Shown here in pieces: positions 49,437-58,667 of a stretch of 64,000 nucleotides of DNA (the stretch's first letter is position 1; each line of letters begins with the position of its first letter). Location: the NCBI GenBank assembly GCA_002400415.1, contig DGQP01000016.1:1-64000 (forward strand), in the 5' to 3' direction. The notes beneath the pieces were generated by a model. It made no database searches, was not told the DNA's origin, and was given only the letters and a program-made list of their open reading frames with translations. Position numbers and translations under genes: made by a program. The stretch comes from Chitinophagaceae bacterium UBA4411 (lineage in GTDB: Bacteria > Bacteroidota > Bacteroidia > Chitinophagales > Chitinophagaceae).

Positions 49437-49991
49437 ATGTCCCTGACAACCATACCTGATAGCGAATTACTGGTGCAATTCCGTGATCCCGGGACTAAGG
49501 AAAAAGCCTATACCAGCATCATCCGCAAATACCAGGAAAAGCTATACTGGCATATCCGCCGGATGGTGGTAGAGCATGAAGATGCCAACGATGTGTTGCA
49601 AAATGTATTGATCAGGGTCTGGAATGGACTGGAAAATTTCAGGGAAGACAGCCAGCTCTACACCTGGCTATACAGAATTGCCACCAACGAATGCCTGACC
49701 TACCTGGAACAACAGAAAAAAAGAAGCTCGGTAAGCCTGAGCGATGTGGAAAGCGGTCTGAGCAATAAGATAAAGGCCGATAAACATTTTGACGCTAATA
49801 AACTCGAATGGAAATTACAGGTGGCCATGCAGCAATTACCTGAAAAACAGAGAGTTGTTTTCAGCCTGCGATACTATGAAGAAATGCCTTACGAGGAAAT
49901 GAGCCGGGTGCTGGAAACCAGTGAAGGAGCTTTGAAAGCCAGTTACCACCACGCAGTCAAAAAAATAGAGGATTATATCAGGAATCATTAA
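49437..49991 (+). CDS. ECF-type RNA polymerase sigma factor
   Basis: 184 aa from ATG 49437 (MSLTTIPDSELLVQFRDPG); an upstream extension to 49350 overlaps the terminator tail and is not conserved in character. Sigma region 2: SIIRKYQEKLYWHIRRMVVE, EDANDVLQNVLIRVWNGL, and YTWLYRIATNECLTYLEQQK. Region 4: LPEKQRVVFSLRYYEEMPY / EEMSRVLETSEGALKASYHH. It is followed after 37 bp by a membrane protein with the layout of an anti-sigma factor and then a periplasmic helical protein, an envelope-stress type arrangement. Confidence 0.94.
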   Translation: MSLTTIPDSELLVQFRDPGTKEKAYTSIIRKYQEKLYWHIRRMVVEHEDANDVLQNVLIRVWNGLENFREDSQLYTWLYRIATNECLTYLEQQKKRSSVSLSDVESGLSNKIKADKHFDANKLEWKLQVAMQQLPEKQRVVFSLRYYEEMPYEEMSRVLETSEGALKASYHHAVKKIEDYIRNH

Positions 49992-50028
49992 ACTTTGAAA
50001 GCCGGGTAGCGTCTGAATTACTGTAAAA

Positions 50029-50922
50029 ATGGCACAGAACAACAACATATTACAAGAATTAAGGGAGCTGGAGAGCAGTCTGGCCAATATGGCTGTTCAA
50101 AATGCCTATTCTGTTCCGGAAGGGTATTTTGAAGGGTTAGCGGCACAGGTGCTTAACCGGATCAAAATGACGGAAGCAACCAGTGCCGGAGAGGAATTGA
50201 ATTTCTTATCACCTCTTGTCGGTGCTTTGCCAAAGCAAGTGCCTTATACTGTGCCGGCCGGCTATTTTGATACATTACCCGAAAACACGATACAGCTGAT
50301 CCGCGAGATCAGTCTTTCTGCAAAAGGAGAAACAGCGGCTTTATCCACTTTGCTGAATGATGTGAACAGGCAAATGCCCTACTCTGTTCCGCAAGGGTAT
50401 TTTACTGAATTGGAACAAAGAATGCTGAAGGCCGTAACAGGTGGAGATCAAACCGCAAAAGAGGAATTGGAAAGTATCTCTCCTTTACTCAGCGGACTGA
50501 AAAAGGAAATGCCGTTTACCATACCCCAGGGCTACTTTGAAAATATAGTTGCTGCAAACCCGCAAGAAAAACAAACCGCAAAGGTTATTTCTTTCAGCAG
50601 CAGAAAATGGTTCAAATATGCTGCAGCTGCTATTTTGGTAGGCGTGATTGCAACAACCAGCGTTTTATTGATAAATAAGAAACAAACTGAGTCGTTTGCT
50701 AAGTTTGAAATCAAACTGAACAAAGAGATTAAAAAAACAAGTGATAAAGAATTGGATGAATTTATAAAATATGCAGATGCGAGCCAGGATCTTGTATATA
50801 ATGAGCCCAAAGAAGAAGTAAAAACGTTATTGAAAGACGTTCCCGCTTCGGAATTACAGGATTTCCTGAATGAAATTGCAGACCCTGAAATTGCCACAGA
50901 CGAACCCCTTGAAATGGAATAA
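50029..50922 (+). CDS. Membrane protein with four VPxGYF repeats, probable anti-sigma factor
   Basis: 297 aa. The cytoplasmic N-terminal half carries four repeats: AYSVPEGYFEGLAAQVLNRI, PYTVPAGYFDTLPENTIQLI, PYSVPQGYFTELEQRMLKAV, PFTIPQGYFENIV, at about 22, 68, 116 and 164. One transmembrane helix (WFKYAAAAILVGVIATTSVL, about 189-210) and a charged, probably periplasmic C-terminal domain (DASQDLVYNEPKEEV) follow. Position directly after an ECF sigma gene suggests an anti-sigma factor; there is no zinc-binding HxxxCxxC motif, so it would be an unusual type. It ends 3 bp before the next gene. Confidence 0.65.
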   Translation: MAQNNNILQELRELESSLANMAVQNAYSVPEGYFEGLAAQVLNRIKMTEATSAGEELNFLSPLVGALPKQVPYTVPAGYFDTLPENTIQLIREISLSAKGETAALSTLLNDVNRQMPYSVPQGYFTELEQRMLKAVTGGDQTAKEELESISPLLSGLKKEMPFTIPQGYFENIVAANPQEKQTAKVISFSSRKWFKYAAAAILVGVIATTSVLLINKKQTESFAKFEIKLNKEIKKTSDKELDEFIKYADASQDLVYNEPKEEVKTLLKDVPASELQDFLNEIADPEIATDEPLEME

Positions 50923-50925
50923 GCC

Positions 50926-51357
50926 ATGAAAAAATATTTGATCATACTGAGTTTGTTCATCCTGGCCGGCTTTACCGGTTTTGCCCAGGATGACCCGGAG
51001 CAGGATGAAAAAGGTGCCGGGAAACTGCAGGAAAAAATGAATGAGTATATCCAGAAAAAGCTGAACATGAATAAGGCAGAAGCCGAGAAATTCAGACCCG
51101 TTTTCCTGCGCTACCTGCTGGAGCTAAGAAGAACGCACCGGGAAAATAAAGGAGACAGGCCGGTAATGCAGCTGAAAATAGCAGAACTCAGGGTACGCTT
51201 CCGGGACGAATTCCGGCAAATACTGGATGAAAAAAGAGCCAACCGTGTTTTTGAGGAACAAAGAGTTTTTGAAGATAAAATCAGGGCCGAGTTAGCCGAC
51301 AGAATAAGGGAGCGAAGGCAAGGTGGGATCAGGAATAAAGCCATAATGCCATTGTAA
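50926..51357 (+). CDS. Periplasmic helical sensor-like protein (Spy/CpxP/heavy-metal-sensor type)
   Basis: 143 aa. Signal peptide (LFILAGFTGFAQ) then a highly charged all-helical domain: KMNEYIQKKLNMNKAEAEKF, YLLELRRTHRENKGDRP, FRDEFRQILDEKRANRVFEE. This layout is shared by Spy/CpxP/ZraP-like periplasmic proteins, though no LTxxQ motif is seen. As third gene of the sigma/membrane-protein cluster it could sense periplasmic conditions for the system. The assignment is by layout, not by a clear domain match. Confidence 0.6.
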   Translation: MKKYLIILSLFILAGFTGFAQDDPEQDEKGAGKLQEKMNEYIQKKLNMNKAEAEKFRPVFLRYLLELRRTHRENKGDRPVMQLKIAELRVRFRDEFRQILDEKRANRVFEEQRVFEDKIRAELADRIRERRQGGIRNKAIMPL

Positions 51358-51458
51358 TATAATTTCCCCTATTTTTGAACTTGGTGTTTTTCATAGGTTA
51401 GCAACGGCCGGCTCTATCCAGGGCGGGCCTTTTAGTTTATAGCCGTCCAAAATTGCTT

Positions 51459-52199
51459 TCAGGAAAATTTCCAGGCCGGGTTTTTCACATCATGATAAAA
51501 TAATAAAGTCCATTTTTCTTTTTCTCCCTGCTCCCACCATTGCTGCCGCAGTTCCATCGCTTTCTTCCCGTTATAATCATACTTGGCTGCAAAACGATGT
51601 TTCATCTGATATAATTGTGGAGCATCATCACCTCCAAAGAAAACAATCTCTCCTTCATCTTTTATAGTAAACACCTGGTGATACATGGAATGAGCACCGG
51701 TAATGGCATAGTCAATATAGCCATCTATGGTTCCGTATCCATCCAGCAATTCTACCTGCGAAGTATTCTGCAAACACTCCAGTTCATGCGGAAAATAAGA
51801 AGGAGCCCCTTTTTCAAAAGCATAGACCAGCTCTTCCCGCTGTATATAATACATAGCGTTTGGAAGGGATAGTCTTGCCCCTAATCCATCTCTTTCAATA
51901 CCTACAGCACCAGCATGATCTTTATGTAAGTGAGTCATCAATACTTTCGTCACTTCTGACGGATTGATGCCAGCATCTATCAGGTTTTGGTGCAATTGCA
52001 GGATTCCGTTCCTCTCAAAACCCAGCCCGGTGTCTAATAGCAGTACGTCTTCAGAAGTAATGACCACGAAGGGCTGCACTTCTACCAACAGGCTGCCAGT
52101 CCCGCGACTCTTGAGATCATCCACCTTTTCATCAAAAGGAATAAATTTTTTTGACTGATCAATTGTAAATGTGCCTTCAGAAAGAGGAATGATTCGCAT
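51459..52199 (-). CDS. Metallo-beta-lactamase-fold hydrolase
   Basis: 246 aa from ATG 52199 (MRIIPLSEGTFTIDQSKKF). MBL motif THLHKDHAG (HxHxDH), DTGLGFER before it, and later metal positions ITGAHSMYHQVF (His), FFGGDDAPQL (Asp) and LFYHDVKNPAW (His) show a complete di-metal site. It resembles quorum-quenching lactonase/glyoxalase II-like MBL proteins, but the substrate cannot be told. It is encoded on the minus strand, 64 bp upstream of the rodA stop side, with no operon partner. Confidence 0.8.
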   Translation of the reverse strand: MRIIPLSEGTFTIDQSKKFIPFDEKVDDLKSRGTGSLLVEVQPFVVITSEDVLLLDTGLGFERNGILQLHQNLIDAGINPSEVTKVLMTHLHKDHAGAVGIERDGLGARLSLPNAMYYIQREELVYAFEKGAPSYFPHELECLQNTSQVELLDGYGTIDGYIDYAITGAHSMYHQVFTIKDEGEIVFFGGDDAPQLYQMKHRFAAKYDYNGKKAMELRQQWWEQGEKEKWTLLFYHDVKNPAWKFS

Positions 52200-52263
52200 G
52201 ATTATTAAGGAAAGCTGCAAGTTGCAACACTATTTCCCAATTTCCCAATCGTAGTTGTGGAAA

Positions 52264-53601
52264 TTACCGCAACACCATCTGGCGGTCAGCATCCAGCCGG
52301 ATGAGTATAAATAATAGAATAGTAAAAGTTAACAGGGATGTACCCCCGTAACTGATAAATGGAAGCGGAATTCCGATTACCGGTGCAAGTCCTACGGTCA
52401 TAGCTATATTGATAGCGATATGAAAAAAGAAAACCGCAGCTACCCCGTAGGCATAGCAGCGGCTGAAAACACTCCGCTGCCGTTCGGCAATCGTAACAAT
52501 ACGGAATAACAGCAGCAGGTAAATAGCCAGCAAAATAAAACTTCCTGTAAAACCAAAGCCTTCACCAATTGTACAAAAGATAAAATCGGTGCGTTGTTCC
52601 GGCACAAAATCATACCGGGTCTGGGTGGCTTTCAAGAGGCCTTTGCCAAATAACTGGCCGCTGCCAATAGCGATCTTGGACTGACGGACATTATAGTCAG
52701 TATCTTTCTTTTTAACCTCAGTAGCCGTTTCTTTTTGATGAGCCTCAGTATACTCAGATGGCACTTCTTTACCCACGGTACTGTAGATACGCTCCACCTG
52801 GTATAATTTCAGCACATGTTTGAATACAAACGGGACTGCATATAACTGAATACCCACACAAACAGCCCATAGAAAAGCAACCTTTAAAAAAACCGAACGG
52901 TTTCTTTTTGCCTGGCGGCGCATCATGTATAATGCCAGCACTGCAATAGCTGTAAGTATTATAGCCAGCGTGAATTTTTCCAGGATTAGGGTAGCAACTA
53001 TCAATGCAGCAACAGAAAAACCAATAACAAGTATCCCGGAGGGGAGGCCTTCGCGGTACATTACTATAAAAAAGGAGAAATAAACAAGAGCTAACCCTGT
53101 TTCGCTTTGCATAATGGCCAGTACAGCCGGGAAAAGTGCAATACCGGCTGCAATCAGCTGTGATCTTGTTTTCGAAAATTCGGTTTCGGGCCTTGACAGG
53201 TATTTTGCAAGGGCCAGGCAAACAAAGACCTTACAAAATTCCGCCGGTTGAAAGTTGAATGCCCCCAATTTAATAATTGACTGCGTCCCTTTAATATCAG
53301 AGTGAAACGGAAATACCAATAACAAAGTAAATATGCCGAATGCGTACAGCAGGTTAGCAGTGGCAGTAAAGAATTTGCTATCGGTCAGCAAAAGAAATAA
53401 AGCGAGCAGCAGCGAAATGACAAAAAAATAAAACTGTTTGCTGTAATCTGTCTTAAAACGAAGGAAGCTTTGGAAAACGGGGTCGCCTTCCTTATATGTT
53501 GCAGCAAAAATGGCGGTGAGTCCGATGGCCACCAATGCTATGTATATCCATACAATGCTCCAATCTATCCCTTTTGATATGGCGGGGTTACGGTCGTTCA
53601 T
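52264..53601 (-). CDS. rodA: Rod shape-determining protein RodA (SEDS glycosyltransferase)
   Basis: 445 aa, about 10 transmembrane helices, longer than the usual 370-400 because of a charged loop (AHQKETATEVKKKDTDYNVR) in the large periplasmic/extracellular region. SEDS motifs: KLGAFNFQPAEFCKVFVCLA, QSETGLALVYFSFF, KIAIGSGQLFGKGLLKATQT, FVPEQRTDFIFCTIGEGFG, APVIGIPLPFISYGGTSLL. It polymerises peptidoglycan with its partner PBP2, whose gene overlaps it by 4 bp upstream. It is the last gene of the mre-mrd cluster. Confidence 0.95.
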   Translation of the reverse strand: MNDRNPAISKGIDWSIVWIYIALVAIGLTAIFAATYKEGDPVFQSFLRFKTDYSKQFYFFVISLLLALFLLLTDSKFFTATANLLYAFGIFTLLLVFPFHSDIKGTQSIIKLGAFNFQPAEFCKVFVCLALAKYLSRPETEFSKTRSQLIAAGIALFPAVLAIMQSETGLALVYFSFFIVMYREGLPSGILVIGFSVAALIVATLILEKFTLAIILTAIAVLALYMMRRQAKRNRSVFLKVAFLWAVCVGIQLYAVPFVFKHVLKLYQVERIYSTVGKEVPSEYTEAHQKETATEVKKKDTDYNVRQSKIAIGSGQLFGKGLLKATQTRYDFVPEQRTDFIFCTIGEGFGFTGSFILLAIYLLLLFRIVTIAERQRSVFSRCYAYGVAAVFFFHIAINIAMTVGLAPVIGIPLPFISYGGTSLLTFTILLFILIRLDADRQMVLR

Positions 53602-55697
53602 GAAAGTTTGAATTCGCAGTACCTGTAAAATTGTTTTTTATCCGGCAACAGGGCGAGTACCTGCCTCCTGGTCATATCCTTTACCGGTAAAGGTTTTTTC
53701 TCTTCTACTGGTTTAACACCCGTTGTCAGTCGCAGGAATCTTTTGATCAGGGTGCTGTCTTTATAATCATTATACCATTTATAGGCCCTGGCTGAATCTG
53801 TTTTATATTGAAGCCGTTTGAAATAAGCCGGCATCAGGTTCGCTTTTGATATCCTGTCCACGTCGGCTTCACTTTTTTTCATCAGCGTATCATTCAGGTA
53901 TTTTTCAATGATAATACGGGCAATCGGTCCTCCCCAGGTGGCGCCAAAACCAGCATTTTGAACAAACACAGCCACAGCAATTTTAGGATTCTCCTTAGGG
54001 GCAAAGCAAACAAACATCGAGTTATTGGGGAGTTTGATCCGATGCCCGTCAAGAATGGTATAGTTCTCTGCTGTACCCGTTTTTGCACAAACATCGATAT
54101 TAGGGATCTGTGCAATCCGGGCTGTACCAAATTTTACCACATCATTCATTCCTTCAATAACCGCCCTGTAAGCCGTGTCGGGTATTCTTGTCAGTACTTC
54201 ATGCTTTATTCTGAATTTACTCATCAGTGCCGTATCCGCTTCATTTTCCCCATCTATTTTTTCTACAAAATGGGGCGTGTAATAATAACCCTTATTAGCA
54301 ACAATGCACATAGCATTGGCCATTTGCAAAGCTGTTGTTCCCATTTTATCCTGGCCTATACCCAATGTAAGGTTGGTGCAGGATGTCCAGTGCCCGTTAT
54401 TTTCTTTATCATACACACTGCCGTCATACACTCTTCCTGTACTTTCCCCGGGAAGATCAACACCCAACTTTACACCCAGGCCAAATTCATTTAAATAGTG
54501 TCTCCAAACTTCATATCCTTTTCTAACTCCCCCATATTTGGGATTATCAACTGTAAGCCGGTAGACGTGCGCATAATAAGAATTACAGGAGTTGGCGATG
54601 GATAACCGGACATTGGCAGCATGCCCGCCCCCGGAGTGAGTACAAGCTGGTTTACCATGACCGCATAAGGTATACCGGCCTGTGCAGGGAAACCCGTAAG
54701 AAGGGGTGATCACCCCTTCATTCAACGCAATCAGCGCACCCAAAGGTTTGAAGGTAGAGCCAGGTTCATATAAACCAGCTATAGCCCTGTTCAGCATGGG
54801 CCCGGTCACATCCAGCGTCATCCTGCTGAAATTTTTACTCCCATCCGGACCGGTAAGATCATTGGGATTGAAATTGGGGCCGGAAACCATGGTAAGAATT
54901 CCTCCGGTCTTTGGATCTAACGCCACAACAGCCCCTACTTTATTGGTCATCAGTTTTTCAGCTAATTGCTGTAACTCAATATCAATATAGGTTCTCAGCC
55001 CCCGTCCGGCAATGGCTGCCGTATCAAAGACCCCGTTCTCATAATTTCCCACCAGCCTGTTCTTATTATCCTTGATCAGGTGCTGCACACCCCGCTGGCC
55101 CATCAGCACTTTTTCATAATAGGCTTCAAGTCCGCTTTTACCGATATAGTCGCCCATCCGGTAGTAGTTACCTGACCGTTCAATATCTTTTGGATCGGCT
55201 TCTTTAATATACCCGAGAATATGGGCAGCTGCATTAAAAGGATATATCCTTAAAGGCCGTTCCACCAGGTAGAAGCCGGGATATTTCCAGCTATTCTCTT
55301 CAAACTTTGCCTGCAGATCGGCTGTCAGCAACCCTTTAAAGACAGAGGGGCGGACAGCGGTGTTTTTCAATTTTGCCTCCAGTATCCGCTTCTTAAAATC
55401 GGCGGTATCAATACTCATCATCCGGCAAAAATCAAGTGTATCTATTCCTTTTACTTCGGCAGGTGTAACCATCAGGTCATAAATGATCGTATTGTTCAGT
55501 ATGGCTTTGCCTTTTCTGTCAAAAATGATCCCTCTTTCCGGGTAAATGATCTTGGGATATACAGCATTGTCCATAGCCAGCTGCCTGTATTTCCCTTCCA
55601 CTATCTGGAGGTAAAACAATTGGGCTGCAATCACCACGAAAGCAATGAGAAAAATGAGTCGGATAATACGGCTTCTCGATTGGTTGAACACAGGCAT
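53598..55697 (-). CDS. mrdA: Penicillin-binding protein 2 (elongasome transpeptidase)
   Basis: 699 aa, one N-terminal transmembrane anchor (RLIFLIAFVVIAAQLFYLQI), a PBP dimerisation domain (about 50-230) and a transpeptidase domain with all three motifs: STFK (Ser314), SCN (370-372, after SIAN) and KTGTAEN (Lys539). ALIALNEGVITPSYGFPCTG and the Cys-containing loop TLCGHGKPACTHSGG are typical of PBP2. It partners with RodA, whose start overlaps its stop. The 176 bp between it and mreD are A+T-rich and hold no feature I can support. Confidence 0.95.
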   Translation of the reverse strand: MPVFNQSRSRIIRLIFLIAFVVIAAQLFYLQIVEGKYRQLAMDNAVYPKIIYPERGIIFDRKGKAILNNTIIYDLMVTPAEVKGIDTLDFCRMMSIDTADFKKRILEAKLKNTAVRPSVFKGLLTADLQAKFEENSWKYPGFYLVERPLRIYPFNAAAHILGYIKEADPKDIERSGNYYRMGDYIGKSGLEAYYEKVLMGQRGVQHLIKDNKNRLVGNYENGVFDTAAIAGRGLRTYIDIELQQLAEKLMTNKVGAVVALDPKTGGILTMVSGPNFNPNDLTGPDGSKNFSRMTLDVTGPMLNRAIAGLYEPGSTFKPLGALIALNEGVITPSYGFPCTGRYTLCGHGKPACTHSGGGHAANVRLSIANSCNSYYAHVYRLTVDNPKYGGVRKGYEVWRHYLNEFGLGVKLGVDLPGESTGRVYDGSVYDKENNGHWTSCTNLTLGIGQDKMGTTALQMANAMCIVANKGYYYTPHFVEKIDGENEADTALMSKFRIKHEVLTRIPDTAYRAVIEGMNDVVKFGTARIAQIPNIDVCAKTGTAENYTILDGHRIKLPNNSMFVCFAPKENPKIAVAVFVQNAGFGATWGGPIARIIIEKYLNDTLMKKSEADVDRISKANLMPAYFKRLQYKTDSARAYKWYNDYKDSTLIKRFLRLTTGVKPVEEKKPLPVKDMTRRQVLALLPDKKQFYRYCEFKLS

Positions 55698-55873
55698 AGA
55701 CAGAAGTGGCGATATAAATTGACCGGTAAGGGGAAGTGATAATTACAATCTACAAATTACGATTTCAAAAACACGGTTTCCAAGTATTTGGAGAAATAAA
55801 TTTTGTTTTAAGAGAATTTTCTGTTTTTGCCTTGTACCGTATCGTTCGTTTTACGATTTTTTATACCGATGAA

Positions 55874-56404
55874 CTACGCCGTATTCGTTCTGAATTTCAT
55901 TCTCCGCGGGAACAATAGTTCCACTGTAATAATGAGTAGCATACTGATGCCTGTGGTGGAAACGACTTTGATAATGAAATCAAGGAAATTGCCGAATTGC
56001 AGCCATTGAAGGAAGGTCATGTAAAAATGGTGAAGTATCGTTAGTATTAAAGCATAGACCAGGTAGGGAGTCCAGCCCATGGCCCTGGGCGAAGGTTCCC
56101 GGTAATTAAACTCCGAACTGTCTTTTGGGGTAAGTATATTAATCACAAAAGGTCTTACATAAGCTAACAGGGTACAGGCCGCAGCATGCACCCCGATCTG
56201 CATACTGAAAGCATCCAGCGTAAGCCCCGTCACAAAACCAATAATCAGCAGGTTGATCCTTGGAATAGAAAATGGCAGCCAGAGAATGAACAGGTAATAT
56301 ATATAAGGAATGATATACTGGTGCAGATGAAGCTGGTTCAGCAGGTATACCTGCACCAGGATGAACAGGGCGAAACGGACAATATTTCTGATCACGTCAC
56401 TCAA
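55874..56404 (-). CDS. mreD: MreD-like rod shape-determining membrane protein
   Basis: 176 aa with five hydrophobic helices (FALFILVQVYLLNQLHLHQY; YLFILWLPFSI; LLIIGFVTGLTLDAFSMQIG; HAAACTLLAYVRPFVI; ISMLLIITVELLF). Sequence conservation of MreD is low; the call rests on size, topology and position: ATGA overlap with mreC upstream and mrdA downstream. It is an inner-membrane component of the elongasome. Confidence 0.85.
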   Translation of the reverse strand: MSDVIRNIVRFALFILVQVYLLNQLHLHQYIIPYIYYLFILWLPFSIPRINLLIIGFVTGLTLDAFSMQIGVHAAACTLLAYVRPFVINILTPKDSSEFNYREPSPRAMGWTPYLVYALILTILHHFYMTFLQWLQFGNFLDFIIKVVSTTGISMLLIITVELLFPRRMKFRTNTA

Positions 56405-57276
56405 CGGTTGTAATTTTTAGGGTCATCGATCTTCTTTTTGGTATCGTCCCTCAACATTGTCTTCTCGTCATAAAAAAGGTTCTCTATAATATGAACCTGT
56501 TGCAGGTTAAAGAAATTGGCAGCTGTTTTTAATTTTAATACATAAAAATTGGTGCTTTTATCCGCTACAATATCAGCTATTGTTCCTACCATGAATCCCG
56601 GCGGAAAATTTGAATTAACACTGGTCAGTACCGTATCTCCTTTCTGCACCGGGTCAGATTTAGGGATATTCCGCATAGTCAGGAAAAGAGGATCCTTCCC
56701 ATCCCATTCAATTGTCCCCATATTCCCACTTTTTTTAAGTACCACACTCCGCTTACTCTGCACGTGCAACAGGCTCATCACCTGGCTGAAATTAGGGCTT
56801 ACATTCACGACCACCCCCACGGCACTGCCATCCGAATTAATGACCGACATATTATCCCTGATGCCCTGGTTTGCGCCCTTATTAAGCTGTATATAGTTTT
56901 TCTCTGCCGTTACTGTATTATACACTACTCTGGCATCTCTCCACAGGTATTGTCTATAGCGACCCAGGGTATCATAAGGGATAGAATCCCTGACAAAACG
57001 TGTTGCGGTATCGATCTTCTCAAAATTGGAGGGCAAAAGATTCAGCAGTGAGTCGTTGAGATGGTGTAACCGCTGGTTCTCTGCTTTCAGGTGAAAGAAA
57101 TCATCCACCGTTTTATACCTGGAATTGATCCTGCCGGTCAGTTCGTTGGCAAAACCAAGCCCTTTCGCCCGGTGAAACCTGTTATAGGTAAATAATAAAT
57201 ACAGCGCTGCCACCTGCAATGCAAGAAAACAAATGAATGTAAAATAGCGGCGGATGAATAGAAATACGTTGCGCAA
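56401..57276 (-). CDS. mreC: Rod shape-determining protein MreC
   Basis: 291 aa: transmembrane anchor (YFTFICFLALQVAALYLLF), coiled coil (about 60-80, FHLKAENQRLHHLNDSLLN) and two beta domains (ARVVYNTVTAEKNYIQLNKG; GIRDNMSVINSDGSAVGVVV; KKSGNMGTIEWDGKDPLFLT; KGDTVLTSVNSNFPPGFMVG). It is the periplasmic scaffold linking MreB to PBP2 and is encoded between mreB and mreD in the conserved order. Confidence 0.93.
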   Translation of the reverse strand: MRNVFLFIRRYFTFICFLALQVAALYLLFTYNRFHRAKGLGFANELTGRINSRYKTVDDFFHLKAENQRLHHLNDSLLNLLPSNFEKIDTATRFVRDSIPYDTLGRYRQYLWRDARVVYNTVTAEKNYIQLNKGANQGIRDNMSVINSDGSAVGVVVNVSPNFSQVMSLLHVQSKRSVVLKKSGNMGTIEWDGKDPLFLTMRNIPKSDPVQKGDTVLTSVNSNFPPGFMVGTIADIVADKSTNFYVLKLKTAANFFNLQQVHIIENLFYDEKTMLRDDTKKKIDDPKNYNR

Positions 57277-57361
57277 AGTAGCAGGTTTGAGTTCAGAGGT
57301 ATCGGTCAGTAACGTCAGCCCGGTTACTCTTCGTATAGCTCACTTCGTACTTACAATATGT

Positions 57362-58387
57362 TTAACGCATTACAAAAGGATAGCGATCGTAATGTTTCAA
57401 TGCAATACCTGTACCCCTCACCACACTTTTCAGCGGGTCATCTGCCACATGCACGGGCAGCTTGATTTTCTGGCTCAGGCGTTTGTCCAGACCACGTAAT
57501 AAGGCGCCGCCACCGGTCAGGTACAGGCCACGGCGATAAATGTCGGCAGCCAGTTCGGGAGGTGTTTGTTCCAGCGCTTTCAGGATCGCTTCCTCGATTT
57601 TGAAAATGCTCTTATCCAGTGCTTCAGCAATTTCCTGGTAGCTTACCATGATCTGTTTGGGGATACCCGTTACCAGGTCACGGCCATTCACCGGGATATC
57701 ATCAGGCGGGTTATCCAGGTCTTTCATGGCAGCGCCCACATTGATCTTGATCTGCTCAGCGGTTCTTTCACCAATCAGCAGGCTATGATAACGGCGCAGG
57801 GCCTCCATAATATCAGCAGTAAACTCGTCACCGGCAATCCGGATAGATTGGTCGCAAACGATACCCGCCAGAGCAATCACGGTAATACCCGTGGTACCAC
57901 CACCAATATCAATGATCATATTCCCTACAGGCTCCTCCACGTCTATACCGATACCCAATGCAGCTGCCATGGGTTCGTGCAGTAAGTAAACCTCTTTGGC
58001 GCCAGCCTGTTCGGCACTATCCCTGACTGCCCTTTTCTCCACTTCCGTGATAGAAGAAGGGATGCAGATCATCATTCTCCAGCTTGGGGGAAACAGGGGT
58101 TTTTTGGGGTAAACCAGCTTGATCAGCTCCCGGATCATCAGTTCGGCGGCGTTGAAGTCGGCGATCACACCATCTTTCAGCGGACGAACCGTACGGATGC
58201 TTTCATGTGTTTTTTCGTGCATCATCAGGGCTCTCTTCCCCACGGCCAGCACTTCTTTGGGGTTGTTGCGGTTCAGGGCAACAATGCTCGGCTCATTCAC
58301 CACCACTTCGTCGTTATGTATGATAAGGGTATTAGCAGTACCCAGGTCTATAGCTATTTCTTGTGTAAACCAGTTAAAAAGTCCCAT
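57362..58387 (-). CDS. mreB: Rod shape-determining actin homologue MreB
   Basis: 341 aa, the usual length. Actin-fold motifs: IAIDLGTANTLIIHNDEVVV (phosphate 1), MIDIGGGTTGITVIALAG as NMIIDIGGGTTGI (phosphate 2), GLYLTGGGALLRGLDKRLSQ (adenosine), plus VNEPSIVALN and PVHVADDPLKSVVRGTGIAL. The cytosolic filament organises the elongasome. It is the first gene of the leftward cluster, with a good promoter at 58412-58443. Confidence 0.97.
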   Translation of the reverse strand: MGLFNWFTQEIAIDLGTANTLIIHNDEVVVNEPSIVALNRNNPKEVLAVGKRALMMHEKTHESIRTVRPLKDGVIADFNAAELMIRELIKLVYPKKPLFPPSWRMMICIPSSITEVEKRAVRDSAEQAGAKEVYLLHEPMAAALGIGIDVEEPVGNMIIDIGGGTTGITVIALAGIVCDQSIRIAGDEFTADIMEALRRYHSLLIGERTAEQIKINVGAAMKDLDNPPDDIPVNGRDLVTGIPKQIMVSYQEIAEALDKSIFKIEEAILKALEQTPPELAADIYRRGLYLTGGGALLRGLDKRLSQKIKLPVHVADDPLKSVVRGTGIALKHYDRYPFVMR

Positions 58388-58411
58388 TCTTAATTATTGG
58401 ATTGATGTGTG

Positions 58412-58443
58412 CAAAGTTGGAGGAAATAATTTGAATTAACAAA
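58412..58443 (-). promoter_or_regulatory. Promoter of the mreB cluster
   Basis: On the minus strand TTTG (58443-58440), 20 bp, then CAACTTTG (58419-58412), a one-mismatch fit to TAnnTTTG. The predicted start is near 58404, 17 nt before the mreB ATG. The remaining 58444-58667 contains no recognised feature. Confidence 0.55.
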
Positions 58444-58667
58444 GCCGAAACCCTTGTCCCGCAAACTTGCCGGCCGGCAGGGATTTTGGCTTTGGGTGGT
58501 TTTACCTTTCCCGTCACCAAATTCGTTTCTCAGGGTTCGTTTTATTGCATAAACCCGTTTTCTCATTTTTTAAAAATCATTTCTTACCAGCCCGGTTTGT
58601 TTGCAATTATTGTTCCTCTTTTCATCAACAGCTGTCAGCGGAGCAAAAAATCTTCTACCTTCATTTT

